Below, piece by piece: positions 1 through 9,185 of a DNA stretch of 22,008 bases (position 1 is its first letter; each line of letters begins with the position of its first letter). This stretch comes from Polyrhizophydium stewartii (taxonomy: Eukaryota; Chytridiomycota; Chytridiomycetes; Rhizophydiales), in NCBI GenBank assembly GCA_027604665.1, contig JADGIZ010000160.1, forward strand, positions 1-22,008, given 5' to 3'. The notes beneath the pieces are model-generated. The model searched no databases. It saw only the letters and a program-made list of their open reading frames with translations, and had not been told where the DNA came from. The translations under genes and the position numbers were made by a program.

Positions 1-3000
1 TCGTCGTCGCCTTCGGAGCCGTCGCCGCGAGACGCAATGTTGGCCGACAGACTGACGTCGATCTTTGGCAGTGCATGGTCGCGGTCGGCGTCGTGGTCGT
101 CAAACATCCCCGCCCGCCCCGGCGCGACACCGCCAGCGCCAGGCCCGCCGGCATGCATCGCGCCTCCCAGCCCGCCATTGGCCGCGATGCCGTACCCGGT
201 GCCCAAACTGCTGCCATACCCGCTTCCGATGCCCGTGCTCCCGACGGCGGCGCTGCTGCCGTAGCTGCTACGGTTGCCGATGCTGCTGTTGCGCCCGAGC
301 GTGCCGTGGTTGCCCGGGCTGCTCGAGTCGACCGTCCCGCGGCCGCTGAGCAGCAACACCTGCCCGCGGTTCGACGTGTCCGTGACCAGGATCTCGGACA
401 CGCCCACGGGCACGCTGTCGACAATGTCCATCGACTGCGTCGTCGCGTCGTGCGCCAGGCCGCGCGCGCGGTCCTTGGCCGACCCGGGCGGCTGGGGGTG
501 CACCTGGCCCGGCCGTGATGCTTGCGCGCCGTCGGCTGCCGCAGTGCGACGCCCCGGCGAGACGTGCTGCGACTGCTTGCCGGCAGATGCGGACGACGAT
601 GCCCCGCCGCCGCCGCCGCCGCCGAGCCGCCTTGACCTGCGCCCTCTGCCAAACAGCCTCGCGCACACAGGCCCAAACAAGCCGCAGCCAGTGGCGGTGG
701 AATACTCGTCATCCTTGGCGGAGCCATCCTTTGCATCCAGGAACGCCGTGAGCGTCTGCATCGGGTCCGCAGGCCGCGGGTCGCCGGACGCCGGGCCGGC
801 CACAACAGGCATGGGCGACGACGCAGCCGACGAGTGGCACACGGGCGACGACGCCGGCGCAGGCGGCACCTGCACGAACGGCTCCTGCAGCTGCATCTGC
901 TGCATCGGCATCGCATCAGCCGCCCCTCCACCCGCGTCCGTCTCGCCCGCGCCGCCGCGCGCCTCGCGCTCCGTGCCGTGGCGGTACGCAATCCCCGTCG
1001 TCGACCGCGAGATGGACTCCTCCGTGATCGTCGGGAACCCAAACGGCTGCGGCGCGCCGAGGAACACCGACGACGGGATCTGCAGCGGCATCGGCTGCAG
1101 CTGGCCCGCGTCTGCCGGCTGCATCAGGTAATGCTCCGACTTGGAGGATCGCTGCGACAGGCTGTGCGGCGGGTGCTGGTACTGGTGCTGGTACTGGTGC
1201 GAGTGCGGGTGCTGGTGCGGATGCTGGTGCTGGGCGGGATGCTGGTTCTGATTCTGGTGCGCGGAGTCGTGATCGGCATTGCATGTGCCCAGCTCACCAG
1301 CGTCTTCTTGCCCCAGAGCAGACGCCGACCCAAAATCCGTGTGCTGCTGCTGCTGCTGCTGCTGCTGGTTCTGGCTCTGCGTTTGGTGCTTTGCAAGCGA
1401 GAGCGCAATCGCGGACTCGAGCTCCTTGGGCGATATGTGCTGTCGTGCCTTGCCTTCGCCGCCATTGGCGCTCGCGGGAGTAGCGTCAGATGCACCCGCA
1501 TGCGGCCGGTTCTGCGATGCGTTGAGCGACTGCGCCACTGCCGTCGTCTCGCCCGTCGACAGCGGCGTCACTCGCCGCTGGTGCTTGGGGAAGATGATGA
1601 ACGCGCGGCGCACCATGCTCTTTGTGCGGCGGAACAGGCTCGTCGGGCTGTCGGCCGCCGCGGCAGGCTGCAGCGATGCTCCACCGGCACTCGCGGCCAG
1701 TGGTTGCTGGTCAAATGGCAGTGGCGGCGACGTGGGCTTGCCGCCGGCGGCCTTCTTCTTGACGGACCGCTTGCGCTTGCTACTCTGCCTGCTGGCCGTC
1801 TTGCCGCCGCTGATATGCCCCGCGCTGCCCACCGCGCTGGGCCGCTTGTCGCCCGCGGCCGATGCCCCAGCCGTCGGCGTGGGCGTCACGACCGCGAACG
1901 CGCCTGCAGCGCTCGCCGCCTCGGCCGGCGCGGCGGCGGGCAGCGGCGCCTGCTTGGCGTGCACGGCGGCCGGATCGGCGACCTGGATCTGCGGCTGCAG
2001 CGGATGGCCGACGATGGCCGAGGCCGCGATGTCCGTCCCCGCGGACGACAGGCGCATCGGCGCGGCCGACGTGATGCGCACGCGGGCCTGCCGCGCCGCG
2101 CCGCCGGCGCCGGGCATGATCGGCGACGTCGGCAGCGGCGGCTCGGACCCCGCGCGCGAGCGGCCGCCTGCCCGGCGCGCTTGTGCGGGCTTGGCCGGCG
2201 GCGCCTGCGCTGCGCCGGGGGCCGCCGGCGCCGCGACCCCCGCGATCGTTGCGGTGTTAGGCGGCGGCCCACCGGCAGAGCCCGCAGCACACGCGGCGCC
2301 CGCATGCGGCGGCGACGCCTGCGCCCGCGCGTTGGACGGCGACCCCGGGAGCGGCAGCATCGCGTCAATGTCAATCTCCGACTCCCACTCGCCGTCATCG
2401 TCCATGTCGTCCGCGAGCGGGTCAAAGTCGCCGTCCGTGTCCATGAGCGCCAGCTGCATGCGTGCAAGCCCGCTCGCATCCGACGCCCGCACGGACCCGT
2501 GCACAAACTGGCTGCCGGCGACAGGCAGCGGCGACGCGAGCACGTTGGAGCCCATCCCGGCGCTGCCGCCCACACCGCCAAACAGCCACGACCCGTGGTG
2601 CATCATGCCCGTCGACCCCGTCCGCGGCGTGCTGGCCGCCCCCGGCGTCGCGTACATGGCTCCGGGGTAGACGACCATCATCGACGCTGGCCGCGATGCG
2701 CTGCCTCCTGCGCTGCGGCCAAACACCTTGGAGCTCGGGCTCGCCGCCGCGATCGAGTACTGCGTGCGGAAGCTCGAGCCGACGTGCAGCCCGCGTGTGT
2801 TGATGGCGTGCGGCGGCCGTGCGGGCATGGCAGATCCACCGGCGGCCGCAGTCTGCCCCGCCGCAGTGGAAACAGCACCGCCGGCGGCAGCAGCACCACA
2901 AGCAGCAGCCGCTGTAGTCTGCGCGGCGGCGGCTGTCGAGACGGCGTGGCTCTCACTGCTGAGCGTCGACGACCGCCCGCCGTGGGAGACGATCCCGGTC

Positions 3001-4255
3001 ATGGACGACGTCAGGCCCTGTGCGCTGGATCCAGGCGTCGACTGCCGCGCGCCGATGGACCCCAGATGCGTCGCGTCGCTGTCGGCGTGGCCGCCGCCTC
3101 CGCCATCGCCGACGCCCCGTCCCGCAGCCGCATCCGCCTCGCGCAGCGGCAGCTCCGGCAGCGGCGGCGCCTGCGTTGTGGGCGACGCAACGGCCGCGTG
3201 CGAGTGGCGGCGGTTGTAGTCGGTGCCTGTCCGGCGAAGTCCGTAGCCGCTGTTGAACGATGCCGACACCGACAGACCCGACATCGCTGCCCCGGACGGC
3301 CCGGCCTCCGCCTGGCTGCCGCGCTTGATCAACGCGCGCATGCCCGCCGTGCGCTCGCCTGCGCAATCATGCACGGTGAGTGTCAGCGTCGCGGTAGCAT
3401 CGTCTCGGCTTGCGGCGACGTCAACAACAGACCCGATGCGCCTGTTGACATCTGCCTGCCAATGTCGGAAACCGCAGGCGGGCCAGAGTCCGCGCGGCCA
3501 GAAGCCGCAGCTGCAGCTGCAGCTGCAGCCGTTGCCGTCGTCGCCATCGTCGTGTTATGGAAACTGCCCATGCGCATGCGCTCCGCGACAGATCTGTCGC
3601 GCGTCGGCGTGTGCCGACCCGACGTCTGCCCATGCTCGCTCGCGGCCGCGTCCACGGCGGCCGCGGTCGACGCGATCGTCGGCGCGCTGGGCCCGCCGAC
3701 GCTGGCATCGCCCACGGCGACCGCGCCGGCAGCGGGAAACCGCCGCGCGGACCACGAGCGCGCAGCATCGTCCACGCTCGCCGGCGCGCCGAACATTGCC
3801 GTGTGCGTGCGTGAGACCGTCGGCGATGCGCGGTACCGCGGTTGATGCTGACCCTGCAGTGCGTGGCCGGCCTCGTCGGCGCTGTGCTGCCCGGATGCAG
3901 CCGATGTCGCCGCCGATGTCGCCGCTGCCGGCGCGGCCGGATCGTGCGCCGCGGCTGCAGCCGAGACCGATGTGGACTGATGGCGCATCGCGCTTCCGGT
4001 CGTTGACGAGCTCATCGTTCGCGGGACGCGCCGCGCGCGCTCGGTCACGCTGCGCGACGCCGCCGACCGGAGCGCGTCGGCCTCGGCCTCGGACAGCTCG
4101 GCCGGCAGCGCCTGTGGCACGCGCGGCACCTTGGCCGCGTCGAGCATCGCCGGCGCACCAGCGGCCGCCACAGCGGCCGGACCCGCCCCCGCTGCGACCG
4201 ATGCCGGCGGCGCGGGCTCGGTCATCTGGGCAGGTGCGTCGCGCGATGATGCCAT
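1..4255 (-). CDS. Large low-complexity protein of unknown function, 3' end cut by window
   Basis: I do not recognise this gene. The minus strand is open from 4255 to about 3433 and, in another frame, from 3358 to the left edge with no stop, giving about 1390 residues before truncation. The two frames join across a proposed 74-nt intron (3359-3432): branch CTGAC, acceptor GCAG, and a weak donor GTCTGT. I chose ATG 4255 (MASSRDAPAQ) because it has G at -3 and +4. An upstream in-frame ATG at 4480 lies only 10 bp from the preceding stop. Visible features are Ala/Ser/Gly-rich stretches, an acidic patch (DGDFDPLADDMDDDGEWE, near 2385-2440), a basic patch (FRRTKSMVRRAFIIFPKHQRR, near 1570-1630), a UIM-like helix (ELESAIALSLAKHQ, near 1386-1430), a Gln run and a His/Gln-rich tract, and a Gly run. 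No catalytic domain or membrane segment was seen. A disordered regulatory or scaffold protein is plausible but unproven. Confidence 0.7.
603..630 (-). repeat. GGC repeat coding a Gly run
   Basis: A (GGC)n trinucleotide array on the minus strand encodes a run of about eight Gly in the left-hand gene, immediately after the basic stretch LFGRGRRSRRL. It is a simple-sequence microsatellite in a coding region. Confidence 0.85.
1165..1368 (-). repeat. Gln run and His/Gln/Tyr tandem tract inside the left-hand gene
   Basis: On the minus strand eight CAG codons in a row (1344-1367) encode Q8. They are followed, after a short linker, by a tract of QHQHPHQHPHSHQYQHQY type (about 1171-1262) built from imperfect CAC-CAG repeats. 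On the plus strand these read as Cys or Leu/Val runs, which is why plus-strand frames here look odd. Such tracts are typical of disordered regions and are prone to length variation. Confidence 0.9.
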
Positions 4256-4490
4256 TGCCGCCAAGACAGAAATGCGAACCGGTTCGCGGGTTGCATTCCA
4301 AAGCCAGCGCTTCGCAGCACCTGGCCGAGAAATCAAGCCGCGCATCACGCCGGCCGTCATCACTCGATTGAAGACCCCCGGCTCGATCACCGCGATCCAC
4401 ATCGAGTGTGCTTCATTTGTGCAGGGCAGCAATCGGGCAAGTATAGTCAAGCAATCGGACTTCATCCGGTGATCTGGCATCGCTCATCAA

Positions 4491-5594
4491 TCAGTCGAGC
4501 AGCGCCTTGGCGATCTCGGGCTCGAGCTCGTCAGGGTTGGTCGTGGGCGGGAACCGGCGGATCACGTTGCCGTTGCGGCCAACGAGAAACTTTTCAAAGT
4601 TCCACTTGATGGCCTCGAGGCCCATGACGCCCGGCGCCTCGCGCTTGATGTACTGGAACAGCGGGTGCGCGTTGTTGCCATTGACCTGCACGCGCGTCCA
4701 CACACGCAGCCGCACCAGCATGCACGTCAGTGCCGCGCCGGCAGATCCGCCGCACCGCCACCGCAGCTCGCATCCGCAACCCACATCAATCTTCTCCATG
4801 ATCGGGAACGAGACGGCGTAGTTCCTCTGGTAGAACTCCTTGAGCTCGCGTGGCTGCAGAGGCTCCTCGCCCATGAACTGGTTGCACGGGAACGCCAGCA
4901 CAACAAATCCCTGGTCGCGGTGCTTCTCGTACAGCTTCTCCAGGTTGCCGAGCCACGGCGTCGTGGCGCACTTGGACGCCGTGTTGACGAGCAGCAGCAC
5001 CCTGCCCTGGAACTGCGTCAGATCGACGGGGTTCCCGTCAATGTCGTTGATGCCAAAGTGGTAGATGGGGGCATCGCGGTGCTGCTGCTGCTGCTGCCCG
5101 TGCTGCTGCTGCCCGTGCTGATGAGGCTGCTGCTCTTGTCCTTGCTGCTGAGGTTGCTGCTGCGACTGCTGCTGTGACTGCTGCTGCTGCGGTTGCTCGG
5201 AAGTCGTGCTCGGCCCGGCCTTGTCCATGCCGGTCGTCATGGCTGCAGCCTCGTGGCCTTGATGCGTCAGATTGATCCCGGGCTGGTTCTGCTGTTCGGT
5301 GCCGGCGACGTTGCTGCTGCCCTCGCCCATCATCTTGGACGGGTGCATCATCTTGTCGAGCCCCGATCGCATCGTGTTGCCCATGCGCTCGGTGAACGTT
5401 TGATTGCCCTCGGGCGGGCCGGACGAGCTCGGGGTGAAGGTGCCGGTCGTCGAGGCAGAGGGATCAACCGGGTTCGATGCCGGCGGCGGGCTGGGCTTGC
5501 TGCTCATCTGGCGGCGGATTGGCGAGGACGAGACGACGAGGGAAGCGGTGGGCAGGCGTGTGCGGATGGCGGCTGTACCGAGACGGCAGAGCAT
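4491..5594 (-). CDS. Glutathione peroxidase (Cys-type, GPx3/Orp1-like) with Gln-rich N-terminal extension
   Basis: This is a thiol peroxidase that reduces hydroperoxides. There are two exons, 5594-4785 and 4685-4491, split by a 99-nt GTGGGT...GCAG intron that restores the family motif KIDVNG. The spliced product is 334 residues. The domain starts near residue 178. The catalytic tetrad is present: Cys209 (ASKC), Gln239 (FPCNQF), Trp298 and Asn299 (KWNF). The fungal resolving Cys, normally in FCQxNYG, is Tyr255 here (FYQRNYA). Residues 1-29 are rich in Arg, Leu and Ser with no acids and could be a mitochondrial presequence. A second ATG (MSSKPS, residue 30) could give a cytosolic form. Residues about 130-180 are Gln/His-rich. 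The family is usually about 160-200 residues, so the N-terminal extension is unusual. It lies 235 bp upstream of the left-hand gene on the same strand. Confidence 0.9.
   Translation of the reverse strand: MLCRLGTAAIRTRLPTASLVVSSSPIRRQMSSKPSPPPASNPVDPSASTTGTFTPSSSGPPEGNQTFTERMGNTMRSGLDKMMHPSKMMGEGSSNVAGTEQQNQPGINLTHQGHEAAAMTTGMDKAGPSTTSEQPQQQQSQQQSQQQPQQQGQEQQPHQHGQQQHGQQQQQHRDAPIYHFGINDIDGNPVDLTQFQGRVLLLVNTASKCATTPWLGNLEKLYEKHRDQGFVVLAFPCNQFMGEEPLQPRELKEFYQRNYAVSFPIMEKIDVGCGCELRWRCGGSAGAALTCMLVRLRVWTRVQVNGNNAHPLFQYIKREAPGVMGLEAIKWNFEKFLVGRNGNVIRRFPPTTNPDELEPEIAKALLD
4686..4784 (-). other. GPx intron, 99 nt, multiple of three and stop-free
   Basis: Donor GTGGGT at 4784, acceptor GCAG ending at 4686, internal CTGAC branch-like site near 4724. 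Splicing joins GAT to GTC and recreates DVNG. If it is not spliced the frame stays open and adds 33 Cys/Arg-rich residues between the two halves of the active site. Confidence 0.85.
5083..5205 (-). repeat. CAG-rich tract coding Gln/His-rich segment of the GPx
   Basis: Imperfect CAG/CAA/CAC codons give alternating Gln runs of two to five residues with interspersed Ser, Pro, His and Gly. This is a prion-like composition directly in front of the peroxidase domain. Confidence 0.9.
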
Positions 5595-6256
5595 AAACGA
5601 TCAGGCAAATGCGCTGCGCCGACTTGACGAGCGCGGATGGCTTGGTCAGCGACCACCGCGGCGTGCATAGAACACGGCACGGGAGTTGGTGGCCAGATAA
5701 GGTTCAAGTGATTGCATAACACGATCAATGTCCATGCGGGAACCCCAGACACCTGCGGCCGGGGGTGACCCAGACCCCGATGAGTCCAAGGTGCAGGCCG
5801 ACTGGGACTGTGCCGCCACAACCCCGTAAAGCCACTCAAGATCCGAGCCGCCCGCATGCTGTGCGTGCGGGTGTCCGAGATGCCACACAAGGCGGGGGGG
5901 TCTGTGAGCGCGAAACACACATGGAAGCTGACTTGTCAGGGGAGCAGGCGGGCGAGCACGAGGTTTTTAAAACTGCAGCCGGATGACGCATGCTGTGAGA
6001 ATGAGCGCAAGGACATTCACAGGCCGGAAGCGGAAGAATGCGCTAAACGTTGCGACACTCACCCGCATCCGCCTTCCGCCGTCGCTCCACGTACTGCCGC
6101 ACACAATGTATCCTGCGACGCCGGTGCAAGCCAGCTTCCTATCGGCCGTGGCCTCGCGACGCTGGTCCGTCAGGCTGAAGCTGGGCTGGTCCAACCAGCG
6201 CGATTGGGCGGCGATGCGCCGTAAAAGCAAGTTTGCGTCCAGCCTTTCCATCTCCC
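5595..6256. promoter_or_regulatory. Shared upstream region of GPx (minus) and kinesin-13 (plus)
   Basis: There are 662 bp between two divergent start codons. I see no convincing gene here; open frames are short, Arg/Pro/Cys-rich and lack family features. A TTTTTAAAA stretch at 5964-5972 is the only A/T-rich TATA-like element and lies about 285 bp from the kinesin ATG. Its role is unproven. Confidence 0.5.
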
Positions 6257-9132
6257 ATGTTCGACGGCGAGGACGCCGCGGACGATCAGCCAAGACCGGG
6301 CGATGGCCGCTTCCGCCCGCCGCCCGGATTTGTGCAGGTGACGCATGCGCAGGCGGGCGGGTGTGACGGCCGCTCGCACAGCGCGCTGACGCACGCCGGC
6401 GGCGGCATGCGCAATGGCATCGCCGCCCACGGCCGCGTCTCGCGTCGGGCCTGCAGGCGTCGCTCGCGCGCCAGACCAAGATCAAGCAGCTCCAGGAGGA
6501 GCGCGCCGCCGCGCAGCAGTTGCCCGACGCCGACCGCGCATCGCCGCCGCAGTCGCCGAGACCGCAGCAGAGGCAGCCCCGCCGCCCGCAGGGTAGCAGG
6601 GGCGGAAGCGGCCCGTCGTCGCCCAAGGCCGGTCGCGTGGGCGGCAGCGGACCATCGGCCAAGCCATCTGCGAAAGCGGCGGGTCAGCGATCGGGCATCG
6701 TCAACACTGCGCCCTCCAAAGCCGTGCTCGAGGTCGAGCGCATGCGCCAGCAGCGCATCGAGCGTCGCCAACGCCAGAGCGAGATCAAAAAAGCCAAGGA
6801 AGGCCTCGACGAGGACGAGCAGAAGACGCTGGCGTATCGGCAGATCATCGACCGCTTCCGAGCCGAGTTCAAGAGCCAGCGCGAGGCGCTTGGCCGTCGC
6901 CTCGCCGCAGGCGGCGACCAGCCCGCACGCCGACGCACGCCAAAGATCCAGGTCTGCATCCGCAAGCGCCCAATTGACGCAAGAGGTGGGCATAGGCCTG
7001 CAGCACACACACCTGGAAGATCCCGTGCCGCGCTGACCTTGTCGCAACGGCGGCCTCCAGAGATGAGCAACAAGAACTTTGATATCGTCACAACAGCCAC
7101 CGAGCGCTTCCCATACGCCCACGTCTACATCCACGAGCCCAAAGTCAGCGTCGACATGACGCGCGGCGTCAACACCCACAAATTCATGTTCGACAACGTC
7201 TTTGACGATACGTCGACCAACGAGCAGGTCCACGCCGAAACAACCGCCGGCCTCGTGCGCAATCTGTTCCGCGGCGGGCGGGTGACGCTGTTTGCGTACG
7301 GCCAGACTGGCAGCGGCAAGACGCACACCATCTTTGGCACCAAAAGCACGCCGGGGATCTACGAGTATGCGTGCCGGGACATCTTTGAGCACTTGGCGTC
7401 GCCCGCCATTGCGCGCAAGCAGCTTGCGCTGCACGTTGCCTTTTTTGAGATCTATGGCGGCCGTGTGTTCGACCTGTTCTCGGACCGACGACGCATCCAG
7501 CTGCTCGAGGACAGCCGCGGCAGCGTGCAGCTCGTCGGCCACGCCGAGTACCGCGTCGAGACCATGGCCGAGATGCTGTCGCTCGTCAAGCTCGGCAGCG
7601 AGCTGCGCACGACCGGCACGACCGAGGCCAACAGCCAGTCCTCGCGCAGCCACGCCATCATCCGCATGGAGCTGCGTGCGCCGGACGGCTCGCTGTATGC
7701 CAAGTTCTCGCTCGTCGACCTCGCCGGGTCCGAGCGCGGCGCGGACACGGGCAACATCAGCCGCCAGGCCCGCATGGAGGGCTCCGAAATCAACAAGTCG
7801 CTGCTGGCGCTCAAGGAGTGCATCCGCGCGCTGCACAGGCAGACGACGCTGTCGCTTGCGCCGGGGCAGCACGCGGGCGGCGCGAGCGATGCGCATGCAG
7901 GCCACATCCCCTTCCGCGCGTCCAAGCTCACGCAGATCCTGCGGGACTCGTTCATTGGGAGACGCTCCCAGACCGTCATGATCGCCATGATCAGCCCAGT
8001 ATCAGCGTCGGCCGAGCACTCGCTCAACACGCTACGCTACGCCGACAGGGTCAAGGAGTTCCGCCGAGCTCGGCCTGCCGACTCGCGAGCGGCCGCACAG
8101 GACACGTCCAGCGCGGCACTTCCGAGTCCGACCGAATCAGAGGTTGACTCGCCGCAGTTTGACGACGATGTTGATCTGGGAGAGCACGACGTTGGCGTTG
8201 AAGAAGACGATGATGATGACGACGACGAAGATCATCAGGACGACGATTTTGATGCTGTCGCTGACCATACGGCGCAGCACGCCGATGATCCCGCGACTGG
8301 CGTGCCGTATGACCAGAGTGCTTTCGACGACGAGATCGAGAGCCAAGTTGCCGACAATGAGATCGAGAACGCCAACGAGAGCGAGCTGGGCTATGTCGAC
8401 AACGACATCGAGGACGAGACCGATGGCAGTGGAGGTAACGAGACTGGTGCATATCCCAATGCTCATCACGAAATCGAGTCTGTGGCGACGCAGCGCAACA
8501 ACCACGGCACTAGTACGCGAGACTGGGCGGCGGACCGCGCAGGCGCAGGTAGCGACAGCTCAAGCGGTGCCAATGTCCTCCACCTGCGAGTGCGCTCGGC
8601 CTTCTCGGACTTTGACGCCACTGCCGACTCTCACGCCGTCGCACCGCCGCTGCCCGTGAATCTGGCGCCGCCGCAGCAACGGACAGCCGCGCTCTCGGCC
8701 GCCTCCTCGCGCACCTTGCGCGAGCCTTCTCGTGCCTCGCAGCAGCAGCGGCCTGTGCACCTGTACTCTCACCACCAGCAGCAGCAGAGTGCCCAACCCG
8801 TCCAATTCGATCGCGAGCCAGAGCAGGGACTGTATGGCGCCGCCTCGTTTGCGTCATCGTCCGATTCATTGATCAGCCAGGAAGAGGATCTGGTCAACAA
8901 GCACCTCGCTTGCATCGCCGCCAACAGCTTTCTGTCCAAGCGCGAACGCATGCTTCTTGTAACCGTCTCGCGCGATGATCGCAATATGGCCAAGTACGCC
9001 AGCGACCTGCGAGCTCTCGTTGATCGGCGCATCGAGCTGTGGAGCGATCTCCGCAACACCATCTGCGACGTTGAGGCTCGTCTCGCAAGGCCCAGGCACG
9101 GCAACAACGAGCCTGGCGGCGTGCCACCTTGA
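6257..9132 (+). CDS. Kinesin-13 family microtubule depolymerase
   Basis: Kinesin-13 motors use ATP to depolymerise microtubule ends in the spindle and flagella. There are three exons: 6257-6337, 6457-6985 and 7061-9132, giving 893 residues. Introns of 119 nt (GTGACG...GCAG) and 75 nt (GTGGGC...CCAG, branch CTGAC) restore GFVQ-ASLARQ and PIDAREMSNK. A basic helical neck (about 117-185) precedes the motor (190-537), the kinesin-13 order. Visible motifs are the P-loop GQTGSGKT (284-291), switch I NSQSSRSH (394-401), switch II DLAGSE (423-428) and the family KEC motif (455-457). The loop-2 KVD finger reads SVD. An acidic stretch (about 584-600) and Gln/Ser-rich linkers follow. Residues 809-880 form a helical tail (EEDLVNKHLA...) like the C-terminal helix of this family. 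ATG 6257 is the first Met giving a continuous spliced frame. It converges with the cyclase gene. Confidence 0.93.
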
Positions 9133-9148
9133 AATCAGCTTGTTACGC

Positions 9149-9154
9149 AATAAA
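9149..9154 (+). promoter_or_regulatory. Poly(A) signal AATAAA for kinesin-13
   Basis: A canonical AATAAA lies 17 nt after the kinesin stop, inside the 53-bp gap to the convergent cyclase stop. Cleavage 10-30 nt downstream would fall at or past the cyclase stop codon, so the 3' ends probably overlap. Confidence 0.55.
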
Positions 9155-9185
9155 ACACGGCAGATGGAAACACAGCATCGTATAT

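Noticed and set aside
1279..2670. Plus-strand frame with an eight-Cys run
   Set aside because: The Cys run is the complement of the coding CAG repeat on the minus strand; the remaining composition is shadow-like.
834..3845. Plus-strand open frame of about 1000 codons
   Set aside because: It is Arg/Leu-rich and reads the exact complement of the minus-strand low-complexity gene; its runs of Leu/Val and Arg come from reversed Gln/His and Ala codons.
6286..7905. Long minus-strand frame opposite the kinesin
   Set aside because: It is antisense to conserved motor motifs on the plus strand and has no family features; open antisense frames are expected at this GC content.
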